Of a DNA stretch of 7,299 nucleotides, positions 1 through 6,078 are shown piece by piece. The stretch spans positions 1 through 7,299 of the forward strand of contig JAKUUF010000075.1 of the NCBI GenBank assembly GCA_022448705.1. The letters are read 5' to 3'. This stretch comes from SAR324 cluster bacterium (GTDB lineage: Bacteria; SAR324; NAC60-12). How positions within the stretch are numbered: the first letter of the stretch is position 1; every line of letters starts with the position of its first letter. A program made the translations under genes and the position numbers. Below the pieces are notes generated by a model, which was not told the DNA's origin, ran no database searches, and saw nothing but the letters and a program-made list of their open reading frames with translations.

Positions 1-1
1 C

Positions 2-2473
2 TGTGCACCCATCATTCTCTGCGTTGGAAGCGCCTACGTGATCAAATTTCTAAATCAATACCAGACCGAATCAATTCAGATGAGAGAAGCCAAAAATTCC
101 GGAGATCCAGAAATAACTATACCGGAAATAATAACTTCAACCATCTCTTCTGTAACTGTACCTGTTACGGTTACTGCAATCACAACTGTTGCAGGATTTA
201 TAGCACTTGTAGTAAGTCCCATTCCGGCAGTTCAGGAACTAGGTCTTTATTCAAGTATAGGCATAGTTACCATCAATCTTTTTGCGCTTACGCTGGCTCC
301 TGCGTTGCTGCACTACATCCACCTGCCTGAGTTACCAGTCACACAAAAGCAAAGCGGGTTACTGAATGCTTTTTTCAGGACAATTGTTGAATGGCTCCGG
401 CTTCATTCAAAACAGGTAATCTTGATATGGCTGATTGTCGCTGCAACTGCGGCTCTTGGTATGTTTGGACTCAGCATCAACAGTTCAACCAAGACATTTC
501 CTGAAAACAGTCCGATTGTAAAGGATTTACATTTTATTGAAAATGAATTGGCTGGAACAGATTCGTTGCGTTTATTATTCAAAGCCAAACCTGATTCCAC
601 AAATCAGCAGGATACCTTGCTTAATCCCTTGAAAACAGCAAAAACCATTTTTGGACTGAAAAAGCTTCAGGACTGGCTGTTTCAGGTAAATGGCACTACA
701 GAAATTGGCAGTATTGAAGGACTCAAAATTGATAAAATTCATTCTCCTGTGGATGTTCTGGACCATTACCGGATGGGACTTGATAAATTGACTGATGACG
801 AGGTAGTGAAATTTTATGCTAAAACAGGGGAAAACGGCCCTAAATTTTTAAGTGACGCTGAGGATATACTTCAGGTTACATTGAGAATGAGCAGCAGTGG
901 TTCCACATCATTTCTTGCATTGAGGGACCTGCTCGTAGAAAAGGCTCCGATTTTTTTGCCTGATCTGCAGTTCAGTTACACTGGTGGAGGAGTACTTGCC
1001 AGTGAATCAGCAAACAACATAGCACAGGGGCAGATTAACAGCGTAATCCTGGCGCTTGCAATAGTCTTCGTGATGCTTTCAATGCTTTTTCTTTCCTGGA
1101 AAATGGGAGTGATTGCTCTTTTCCCAAATGTGATAACAATTCTGGTTTTTTTCGGTTCTCTGGGATGGCTTGACATCCCAATCGGAGTGACGATTTCCGT
1201 AATTGCAGCAATCGCCCTTGGAATTGGTGTCGATGACACAATTCACTTTCTGAGTCATTACAATGAATACGCAAACAAACTCCGCAATAAAAGAAAAGCA
1301 TCCATGAAAACTGTTCCTGTAGTGGGACGCGCAATGATGTTTTCTACAATGGCTCTATCAGCGGGATTCATTTTGTTTTCTCAATCAGAAATGGAATCCG
1401 TAATTCTATTTGGTACTTTTACCGCGGTTACGTTGCTGGTTTGTCTGGCAATAGATATGACGTTCCTGCCTTCAGTTGTGATGGAAACAGGTTTAATAAC
1501 TGTGTGGGACTATGTTGGATTAAAATTTGACGAGGAATTCATCAAGGATATAGACATGTTTCAGAACATGAAGGTTAGAGAAGCTAAAATGGCAAGCCTG
1601 ATGGCATACACAGTTGATATGGATCCTGGGAAGCAGCTCTTCTCTCAGGGAGACATAGGTGACGAAATGTACGTGGTATTGGACGGGTCAATATCAATCT
1701 TCCTGGAAAAAGACGGAAAGCGTACAGACCTTGTGCGATTAGAAAAAGGGAATACTTTTGGCGAAATGGGACTGTTCAGGAATGCTGAACGAAGTGCAAG
1801 CGCGGAAGCTTATGAAAAAACCAGGCTACTGGTTATTAATCGAGATTGTCTTGAGCCCCTGAAAAAACGTAATCCAAAAATTGCCGCCAAACTGTTTTTG
1901 AATCTTGCCAACAGTCTTCAATCATCATTAAAGGAGACCGATGAACGGCTGCTTACTCAAAAAGACTTTAACCTTTCCAGCCTGGAAGCCAAGTTAAACG
2001 AGGATGCGGAAGTTGAGCAAAAAGAAATGTCCATTGATCCTAAAGCAGAATGGGAAAAGCTTGGTAAAAAATGGCATGCCAAGCTTGAACCATTCACCAT
2101 TCAATATTCTGTTTCAAAAGGTAAAAAATTAACAAAAATTAATCCGGAAAAAGGCAATTTCGTTTTCATTAAATCAGGTGAAGTAGCAGTTGAATCCAGG
2201 GTTTCACCTGGAAGTAACGCATTTTCTGTAGGCTATTGCTGGACAAGGCAGGGGTTTGATTTGGTAGGTGAATTTGTGCTGTGTGAAGGAAAGGCTGATT
2301 CCAGTGCACGAGCAACGGCGCGTAAAGATTCAGAACTTATGCATTTCACTCATGAAAGTCTTTTATCCCTTACCCAGCAAGAGCCGCGTGTTGCAGCTCA
2401 ATTCCTCGAAAATCTGGTCTGTATGCTCTCTGATCAACTCGCCATTGCGGATAAGCGTCTGCAAAACAATTAA
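2..2473 (+). CDS. RND/MMPL-type exporter with two C-terminal cyclic-nucleotide-binding-like domains (5' end outside window)
   Basis: Inner-membrane exporter of the RND superfamily (MMPL/COG1033-like); substrate not predictable. The frame is open from nucleotide 2, so the GTG at 38 is not the real start. 823 residues are visible; the first helices and first periplasmic loop are missing. Order: end of TM4 with GSAYVIKFLNQY (2-60), TM5 and TM6 (about 155-315), TM7 (about 410-475), second periplasmic loop (476-1030), TM8-TM12 (about 1034-1480). TM10 ends in the RND signature GIGVDDTIHF (1220-1249). After a linker come CNB domain 1 (about 1589-1950) and CNB-like domain 2 (about 2090-2450). Domain 1 keeps the phosphate-cassette pattern FGEMGL...ERSA, with Glu at 1763-1765 and Arg at 1790-1792. 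Domain 2 keeps the Glu (2270-2272) but has Ser (2300-2302) for the Arg. By position both lie in the cytoplasm, so a nucleotide could gate export; that is inference. The family call is firm, the ligand is not. Confidence 0.9.
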   Translation, partial: CAPIILCVGSAYVIKFLNQYQTESIQMREAKNSGDPEITIPEIITSTISSVTVPVTVTAITTVAGFIALVVSPIPAVQELGLYSSIGIVTINLFALTLAPALLHYIHLPELPVTQKQSGLLNAFFRTIVEWLRLHSKQVILIWLIVAATAALGMFGLSINSSTKTFPENSPIVKDLHFIENELAGTDSLRLLFKAKPDSTNQQDTLLNPLKTAKTIFGLKKLQDWLFQVNGTTEIGSIEGLKIDKIHSPVDVLDHYRMGLDKLTDDEVVKFYAKTGENGPKFLSDAEDILQVTLRMSSSGSTSFLALRDLLVEKAPIFLPDLQFSYTGGGVLASESANNIAQGQINSVILALAIVFVMLSMLFLSWKMGVIALFPNVITILVFFGSLGWLDIPIGVTISVIAAIALGIGVDDTIHFLSHYNEYANKLRNKRKASMKTVPVVGRAMMFSTMALSAGFILFSQSEMESVILFGTFTAVTLLVCLAIDMTFLPSVVMETGLITVWDYVGLKFDEEFIKDIDMFQNMKVREAKMASLMAYTVDMDPGKQLFSQGDIGDEMYVVLDGSISIFLEKDGKRTDLVRLEKGNTFGEMGLFRNAERSASAEAYEKTRLLVINRDCLEPLKKRNPKIAAKLFLNLANSLQSSLKETDERLLTQKDFNLSSLEAKLNEDAEVEQKEMSIDPKAEWEKLGKKWHAKLEPFTIQYSVSKGKKLTKINPEKGNFVFIKSGEVAVESRVSPGSNAFSVGYCWTRQGFDLVGEFVLCEGKADSSARATARKDSELMHFTHESLLSLTQQEPRVAAQFLENLVCMLSDQLAIADKRLQNN

Positions 2474-2577
2474 AGAGTTTTATAAAATTTTTTAAATAGC
2501 TAATATGAAGTTCAGAAAATATTTATTGAATTCTTTGCTTCTAAAATCTGTTCATATACATCAGGCTGGTAATAAAC

Positions 2578-2598
2578 ATAATTAACGTACTTAATTAT
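2578..2598. repeat. Perfect 8-bp inverted repeat just upstream of the CheY-like gene
   Basis: ATAATTAA (2578-2585) and TTAATTAT (2591-2598) are perfect reverse complements separated by CGTAC. The dyad ends 2 nt before the ATG at 2601 and occupies the place where a Shine-Dalgarno sequence would be; none is visible there. It could be an operator or a weak AU-only RNA hairpin at the translation start. The surrounding 2474-2600 gap is very AT-rich, so chance is a real alternative. I saw no convincing promoter or terminator in the rest of that gap. Confidence 0.4.
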
Positions 2599-2600
2599 AT

Positions 2601-2981
2601 ATGCCTGCTGAAAAGGATTTGAAAATTCTGGTTGTTGATGATTTTTCAGCTACACGAACTATAGTAATTAATCACCTGAGCAAGCTTGGTTACAGCAACA
2701 CGGTTGAAGCAGAAAATGGGTTTTCAGCATTGGCCAGGCTGAAGTCAGCCCTTTTTGATCTGGTAGTCACAGACTGCAGTATGTCTGATATGAGTGGATT
2801 AGATCTGCTGAAACAAATTCGTTCGGACTCTGACTTGAAACACATTCCGGTTCTGATGGTCACTTCAGAGGATTTGCAGGGAAATATTATTACTGCAATC
2901 AAAGCAGGCTTGAACGATTATATCGTCAGGCCTTTTGAGGAGTATACATTTAAACAAAAGCTGGAGAAAATTTTTGTTTAA
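2601..2981 (+). CDS. Stand-alone CheY-like response regulator receiver
   Basis: A single receiver domain of 126 residues with no output domain, the usual size for CheY. It resembles CheY itself: ILVVDDFSATRTIV near the N-terminus and VLMVTSED before helix 4, ending in KLEKIF. The acidic pocket is D13 and D14, the phosphoacceptor is D58, and the switch residues are T88 and Y107. Two hallmark positions differ. The conserved lysine of the KPF motif is R110 (codon AGG, 2928-2930), and the proline four residues after the phosphoacceptor is S62. Phosphorylation may be possible, but signalling may differ from classical CheY; this is inferred from the known importance of that lysine. No Shine-Dalgarno precedes the ATG, but the reading frame begins correctly for the domain. 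It lies 127 nt downstream of the exporter and converges on acylphosphatase. No kinase or chemotaxis gene is nearby, so it is an orphan here and I withhold the name cheY. Confidence 0.92.
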   Translation: MPAEKDLKILVVDDFSATRTIVINHLSKLGYSNTVEAENGFSALARLKSALFDLVVTDCSMSDMSGLDLLKQIRSDSDLKHIPVLMVTSEDLQGNIITAIKAGLNDYIVRPFEEYTFKQKLEKIFV

Positions 2982-3040
2982 GTTCCGGTTTTAGTTTTCA
3001 TTGAAAATAATTTGTAAATATCAGGCAGTTTGCAGGTTAT

Positions 3041-3319
3041 CTAATAAAGGACCCTGAATTCACTGAACTCTTCTGTTTTTCCTTGAACTTTTTCAATATT
3101 CCTGACTATAGCGCCCGGAGGCCCTTTGTAACACCATCTTACAAAGTTGTCCATTGCTTCCTTTTCACCTTGTGCGGTCACAAAAACTGATCCATCACGT
3201 AGATTTTGCACGCTTCCTCTAATGCCCAGTGATTCGGCTTTCATTTTTGCAGAATAGCGGTAGCCAACGCCCTGTACCCTCCCTTCAATGACCAAATCCA
3301 GTCGCAGCTCAGATTCCAT
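3041..3319 (-). CDS. acyP: Acylphosphatase
   Basis: Small cytoplasmic enzyme (EC 3.6.1.7) that hydrolyses the carboxyl-phosphate bond of acylphosphates such as acetyl phosphate and 1,3-bisphosphoglycerate. At 92 residues it has the family's usual length. The signature GRVQGVGYRYSAK spans residues 13-25 and supplies the phosphate-binding loop and catalytic Arg21. The second signature GSVQNLRDGSV spans 35-45 and supplies catalytic Asn39. The ATG at 3319 puts the first strand (LRLDLVIEGRVQG) in the normal position; no clear ribosome-binding site precedes it. It converges with the CheY-like gene across a 59-nt gap with no strong terminator; only a weak stem, TTTTC-att-GAAAA, sits near 2996-3008. 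A possible small gene lies 17 nt upstream on the same strand, and the two may share the promoter at 3522-3530. Confidence 0.95.
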   Translation of the reverse strand: MESELRLDLVIEGRVQGVGYRYSAKMKAESLGIRGSVQNLRDGSVFVTAQGEKEAMDNFVRWCYKGPPGAIVRNIEKVQGKTEEFSEFRVLY

Positions 3320-3336
3320 TGATACTTTAAATAAAC

Positions 3337-3501
3337 TTAACTTTGTCTTAGTTTAAAATTTTTATTCGCTTTTGCTATAAGCATGTCTGAACTGTTCCTT
3401 ATCGGCTGTGTCCACAACCGGGCAATCCGATCAGCGAGCAGGTTAAAATCATCCAGAAAAAATGAAATGGTATTGGTACCAGTGCCAAAATTGCTTTTCA
3501 T
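3337..3501 (-). CDS. Possible small gene of 54 residues, unrecognised
   Basis: A minus-strand ATG at 3501-3499 opens a 54-codon frame ending in TAA at 3339-3337, 17 nt before the acylphosphatase start. The product begins MKSNFGTGTNTISFF, has a central amphipathic-looking stretch DDFNLLADRIARLW, and a basic C-terminus ending NFKLRQS. I recognise no family, signal peptide or membrane helix. In favour: the codon choice resembles the neighbours, it is colinear with acyP, and an extended -10 promoter lies about 20 nt upstream. Against: no Shine-Dalgarno, small size, and an antisense 40-codon frame (3383-3505, plus) covers almost the same DNA. It could be a remnant of a larger gene or the leader of acyP. 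Confidence 0.35.
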   Translation of the reverse strand: MKSNFGTGTNTISFFLDDFNLLADRIARLWTQPIRNSSDMLIAKANKNFKLRQS

Positions 3502-3503
3502 TT
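3460..3503 (+). repeat. Nested hairpin in the acyP-htpG intergenic region
   Basis: The inner arms TGGTATTG (3468-3475) and CAGTGCCA (3480-3487) pair around a GTAC loop. In plus-strand RNA this gives eight pairs, two of them G-U; in minus-strand RNA the same positions would be C-A mismatches. The outer arms AAATGAAA (3460-3467) and TTTCATTT (3496-3503) are perfect complements, with an 8-nt bulge on the 3' side. No U-tract follows, so it is not a standard intrinsic terminator. It covers the start codon of the possible small minus-strand gene. Confidence 0.35.
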
Positions 3504-3523
3504 AGCACACTTTACTGTAGAAT
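3495..3523 (+). promoter_or_regulatory. Candidate sigma70-type promoter for htpG
   Basis: TTTTCA (3495-3500, four of six to TTGACA) and TAGAAT (3518-3523, five of six to TATAAT) are separated by 17 nt. Transcription would start near 3530, giving a leader of about 50 nt to the htpG ATG. The -10 overlaps the minus-strand -10 at 3522-3527 and the CIRCE-like element at 3502-3528. The -35 is weak, so the call is tentative. I saw no sigma32-type CTTGAA...CCCCAT promoter. Confidence 0.35.
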
Positions 3524-3528
3524 TATAA
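3502..3528. promoter_or_regulatory. CIRCE-like HrcA operator candidate upstream of htpG
   Basis: TTAGCACAC (3502-3510), nine bases, then GAATTATAA (3520-3528). The CIRCE consensus is TTAGCACTC-N9-GAGTGCTAA. The left half matches 8 of 9, the right half 6 of 9, and the spacer is exactly 9. The element overlaps the candidate htpG promoter, where a HrcA repressor would act, and htpG is a heat-shock gene. The right half is degenerate, coincides with AT-rich promoter sequence, and pairs poorly with the left half, so this is a candidate only. Confidence 0.35.
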
Positions 3529-3530
3529 CA
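3522..3530 (-). promoter_or_regulatory. Extended -10 promoter reading toward the small ORF and acyP
   Basis: On the minus strand the sequence reads TGTTATAAT, a perfect TATAAT with the TGn extension. No good -35 is visible 16-18 nt upstream, as is usual for extended -10 promoters. Transcription would begin near 3515, about 14 nt before the ATG at 3501 and about 196 nt before the acyP start. Confidence 0.45.
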
Positions 3531-3580
3531 CGTATTTTGAAACAATTTTACAATATCGGTGGTTATTTAGGAATATCTTT

Positions 3581-5470
3581 ATGAGTAAAAAGACAAAGCC
3601 AAAAACAGAGGTACATGAGTACCAGGCTGAGATGCAGAAGCTTCTCGAAATTCTGGTACATTCTCTTTATACAGAACGTGAAATCTTTCTGCGTGAACTT
3701 GTATCCAATGCATCTGATGCCCTGAGCAAGGTCCAGCTTACAACCTTGACAGAAGAAAAGGTACTGGATAAAGACGCAGAACTGCAGATAAAAATTACCT
3801 TTGATGAAAACAAACACAAGCTGGAGATTGAAGACTCAGGCTGCGGTATGACCAAGGAAGAGCTTGTTTCAAACCTTGGTACAATTGCAAATTCAGGAAC
3901 CCTTAAATTTCTGCAGCAGGCACAGTCTGAAAACAAATCTGCAGAAAATTTGATTGGACAGTTTGGTGTTGGCTTCTATTCAGTATTCATGGTTGCAGAA
4001 CGTGTAGAGTTAACCACAAGATCATGGCAGGTTGACAGTCAAGCCTGGGAATGGACTTCCTCCGGAGGAGGGCAGTATGAAATAACTCCAGCGAAATATA
4101 ATCAGCGCGGTACTCGTGTAACAATCTTTCTGAAGGAAGATGCAAAGGAGTTCTGCAGCAAATGGAAACTGGAATCTATCATTAAGAAATATTCAAATTA
4201 TCTGCCTTTTCCAGTCAAAGTAAATGATCAGACTGTAAATCAGGTAAAAGCGATTTGGACACAATCCAAATCTGATGTGGAAGAAGACCAATATAAAGAG
4301 TTCTTCAAGCAGATTTCACATACCACTCAGGAACCTTTGCACTATATGCATTTCAGCATTGATGCTCCAATTCAATACTATGCACTTCTGTATTTTCCTG
4401 AGTCTGTTGGCAACGAAATAGTGTACGCTCGTGAAAGCAAGGACATTGCACTGTATGCACAGAAGGTTTTAATCCAATCTGGAAACACCGATTTGCTGCC
4501 TTCATATCTGCGTTTCGTTCAGGGTGTTGTGGATTCAGAAGATTTGCCCCTGAATGTGTCAAGAGAAAGCGTCCAGAAGAATGTTTTGATAGAAAAAATT
4601 AAAAGTAGTCTGACTCTTCGAGTGCTTAAGGAGTTGGAATTTCTTTCCGAACAGAATGTTGAAAAGTACGGAAAATTCTGGCAGCAGTATGGAATATTGC
4701 TGAAAGAGGGAATTTCTTCAGACTTTAAGAATAAAAACAGGCTGATGGACTTGCTTCGTTTTAACTCTTCCCTTTCAGAGGATGATTCTCATGATGTATC
4801 CCTGAAGAATTATGTTGAACGGATGAGGGAAGAACAAAAGGAAATATTTTATGTATCTGGGGGTTCTCGTGAGTCAATTCTGCATAACCCCAATCTGGAA
4901 TACTTCAAAAAACAAGGTCTTGAAGTTCTTTATTTGACTGACCAAATTGATGATTTCATGGTTACTGACATGCGTGAATACGATGGGAAAACTTTAAAAA
5001 ATATTTCCCAGGGTGATATTGAGGGAATCAGTGACAGTGACATTTCAGTTCCTGAATCTTCACTTTCCAAGGAAGAACAAAGTGATATTCTGGCATTTTT
5101 CAAGAACCAGCTTAAAGACCGAGTGAGTGACGTTTCTGATTCAAAACGCCTGGTTGACAGTCCATGTTCATTGGTTACGCCAAAGGATGGTATGACTGTG
5201 CAGATGGAAAAGATGATGAAAATGATGGACAGGAAATTCGAGGGAGAAAAACGGAACCTTGAAGTTAACATGGGACATCCGATTATTCAGAATCTTTCTG
5301 AAATCCTTCAAAAAGATAAAAAACATCCTTTTCTGAAAGATTCGGTTGAACAGCTGTACGAAAATTCTTTGCTGATTGAAGGCCTTCTTGACAATCCCTC
5401 GCAGGTTTTGTCTCGTTTTCAGAAATTTATGGAATCGGCCAGTGCCTATGAATTAGAGAAGATTTCCTGA
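3581..5470 (+). CDS. htpG: HSP90-family molecular chaperone HtpG
   Basis: Cytosolic ATP-dependent dimeric chaperone, 629 residues, close to the 624 of E. coli HtpG. The GHKL ATPase domain (about 10-230) shows ELVSNASDAL (39-48, catalytic Glu39 and Mg-binding Asn43), DSGCGM (85-90, adenine-contacting Asp85), GTIANSGT (100-107) and GQFGVGF (126-132). The middle domain includes the family motif RFVQGVVDSEDLPLNVSRE. The C-terminal dimerisation domain follows, with no eukaryotic MEEVD tail. The ATG at 3581 is supported by AGGA at 3569-3572, 8 nt upstream, and by a normal N-terminal length. The gene is flanked on both sides by minus-strand genes, so it is probably monocistronic. A CIRCE-like element in its promoter region suggests heat-shock control. 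Its stop codon lies inside a perfect hairpin. Nothing looks broken. Confidence 0.98.
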   Translation: MSKKTKPKTEVHEYQAEMQKLLEILVHSLYTEREIFLRELVSNASDALSKVQLTTLTEEKVLDKDAELQIKITFDENKHKLEIEDSGCGMTKEELVSNLGTIANSGTLKFLQQAQSENKSAENLIGQFGVGFYSVFMVAERVELTTRSWQVDSQAWEWTSSGGGQYEITPAKYNQRGTRVTIFLKEDAKEFCSKWKLESIIKKYSNYLPFPVKVNDQTVNQVKAIWTQSKSDVEEDQYKEFFKQISHTTQEPLHYMHFSIDAPIQYYALLYFPESVGNEIVYARESKDIALYAQKVLIQSGNTDLLPSYLRFVQGVVDSEDLPLNVSRESVQKNVLIEKIKSSLTLRVLKELEFLSEQNVEKYGKFWQQYGILLKEGISSDFKNKNRLMDLLRFNSSLSEDDSHDVSLKNYVERMREEQKEIFYVSGGSRESILHNPNLEYFKKQGLEVLYLTDQIDDFMVTDMREYDGKTLKNISQGDIEGISDSDISVPESSLSKEEQSDILAFFKNQLKDRVSDVSDSKRLVDSPCSLVTPKDGMTVQMEKMMKMMDRKFEGEKRNLEVNMGHPIIQNLSEILQKDKKHPFLKDSVEQLYENSLLIEGLLDNPSQVLSRFQKFMESASAYELEKIS

Positions 5471-5482
5471 CTAAATCAGGAA
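5464..5482. repeat. Perfect 7-bp inverted repeat over the htpG stop codon
   Basis: TTCCTGA (5464-5470) and TCAGGAA (5476-5482) pair perfectly around a 5-nt loop, CTAAA. The TGA stop of htpG forms the top of the left arm. No run of T follows on either strand, so it is not a canonical intrinsic terminator. It may protect the htpG 3' end or act as a weak terminator. The rest of the 92-nt gap before 5563 shows no other hairpin I could identify. Confidence 0.5.
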
Positions 5483-5562
5483 TAGCAAGTACATTTTATC
5501 CAGAATTATTGTAGAGAGGTAATCAGTAAGAATTTAACAGAAAGCGGGTATGGGGGTTGGTG

Positions 5563-6045
5563 TCAGTTGCACAAAGTATTGTTTGAAATTTCTTCCTCAA
5601 TCTTCATGATATTTTCTTCATATTCATCCAGGGCAGTTTCAATCTGTTCAGAGTACCGTCGCAATTCTCTCAGCTGTTTTAGATTTTGTTCGATGGCGCC
5701 GTTTTGCAGTTGAATATCCCCAGGATGTTCCACTCCTTTTTCCAGCAACTCTTCACAGTCATTAGTAAGAATTTCCAGGTCTTCCTTGATGGAGATTAGA
5801 AAAAAAGAGTCTGTGTCATAATATGATAATGTAATAGCTGAGTTTTCAGGATCTTCGTGGTTGGGCTTACTGTGGTCTTTCATGTATTCAGAAATTTCTT
5901 TGAGCAGGGTATTGTAACGTTCTACAAGCTTTTCACAGTCATTTCTGAAAACCTGAACTTCTTTAGGAATTTTTTTTGGAAATGCATCAAGTGACACTCT
6001 CAGGTAATGACGTACAATATGTTTCAGAGTGTTAAATAATGTCAT
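5563..6045 (-). CDS. Hypothetical helical protein with an internal duplication
   Basis: A 160-residue protein I do not recognise. It has no signal peptide or membrane helix and is rich in Glu, Lys and Leu, with heptad-like patterns (about 118-155) that suggest coiled coil. Its N-terminal segment (1-20) is basic and amphipathic. Residues 28-43 and 88-103 are similar, sharing NDCE followed by Leu and Glu. They are exactly 60 residues apart, so the protein may be two copies of a helical unit. Cysteines fall at 37, 97 and 159. A well-formed promoter upstream (6079-6107) and a long uninterrupted frame in intergenic-free space support a real gene, and no competing frame on the other strand is listed or recognised. 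No good ribosome-binding site is seen before the ATG at 6045; AAAAG abuts it too closely. It converges on htpG and diverges from yicC. Function unknown. Confidence 0.8.
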   Translation of the reverse strand: MTLFNTLKHIVRHYLRVSLDAFPKKIPKEVQVFRNDCEKLVERYNTLLKEISEYMKDHSKPNHEDPENSAITLSYYDTDSFFLISIKEDLEILTNDCEELLEKGVEHPGDIQLQNGAIEQNLKQLRELRRYSEQIETALDEYEENIMKIEEEISNNTLCN

Positions 6046-6078
6046 CTTTTAAAGATTCATGGATTAATGTTTACAAGT

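Noticed and set aside
38..40. GTG at 38 as the start of the exporter
   Set aside because: The frame is open back to nucleotide 2 and encodes the preceding part of TM4 (CAPIILCVGSAY); the protein lacks its N-terminal helices, so the gene begins outside the window.
976..1334. Minus-strand frames of 87 and 99 codons within the exporter
   Set aside because: They lie opposite the TM8-TM11 coding region, overlap each other in different frames, and show no recognisable domain; they are shadows of the exporter frame.
2268..2495. Plus-strand 75-codon frame at the end of the exporter
   Set aside because: It overlaps the second CNB-like domain in another frame, has no ribosome-binding site of note and encodes no recognisable protein.
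2474..2500. TTTTATAAAATTTTTT after the exporter stop as a terminator
   Set aside because: The palindrome has no GC pairs and no usable loop, so it would not form a stable terminator stem.
3371..3455. tRNA-like stretch (GGTTAAAATC resembling a T-arm)
   Set aside because: There is no acceptor stem, the T-loop lacks TTCGAAT-type sequence, and no anticodon arm can be drawn.
3383..3505. Plus-strand 40-codon ORF antisense to the possible small gene
   Set aside because: It has no ribosome-binding site or promoter of note, and the opposite strand has the extended -10 and is colinear with acyP. I prefer the minus-strand frame, though neither is proven.
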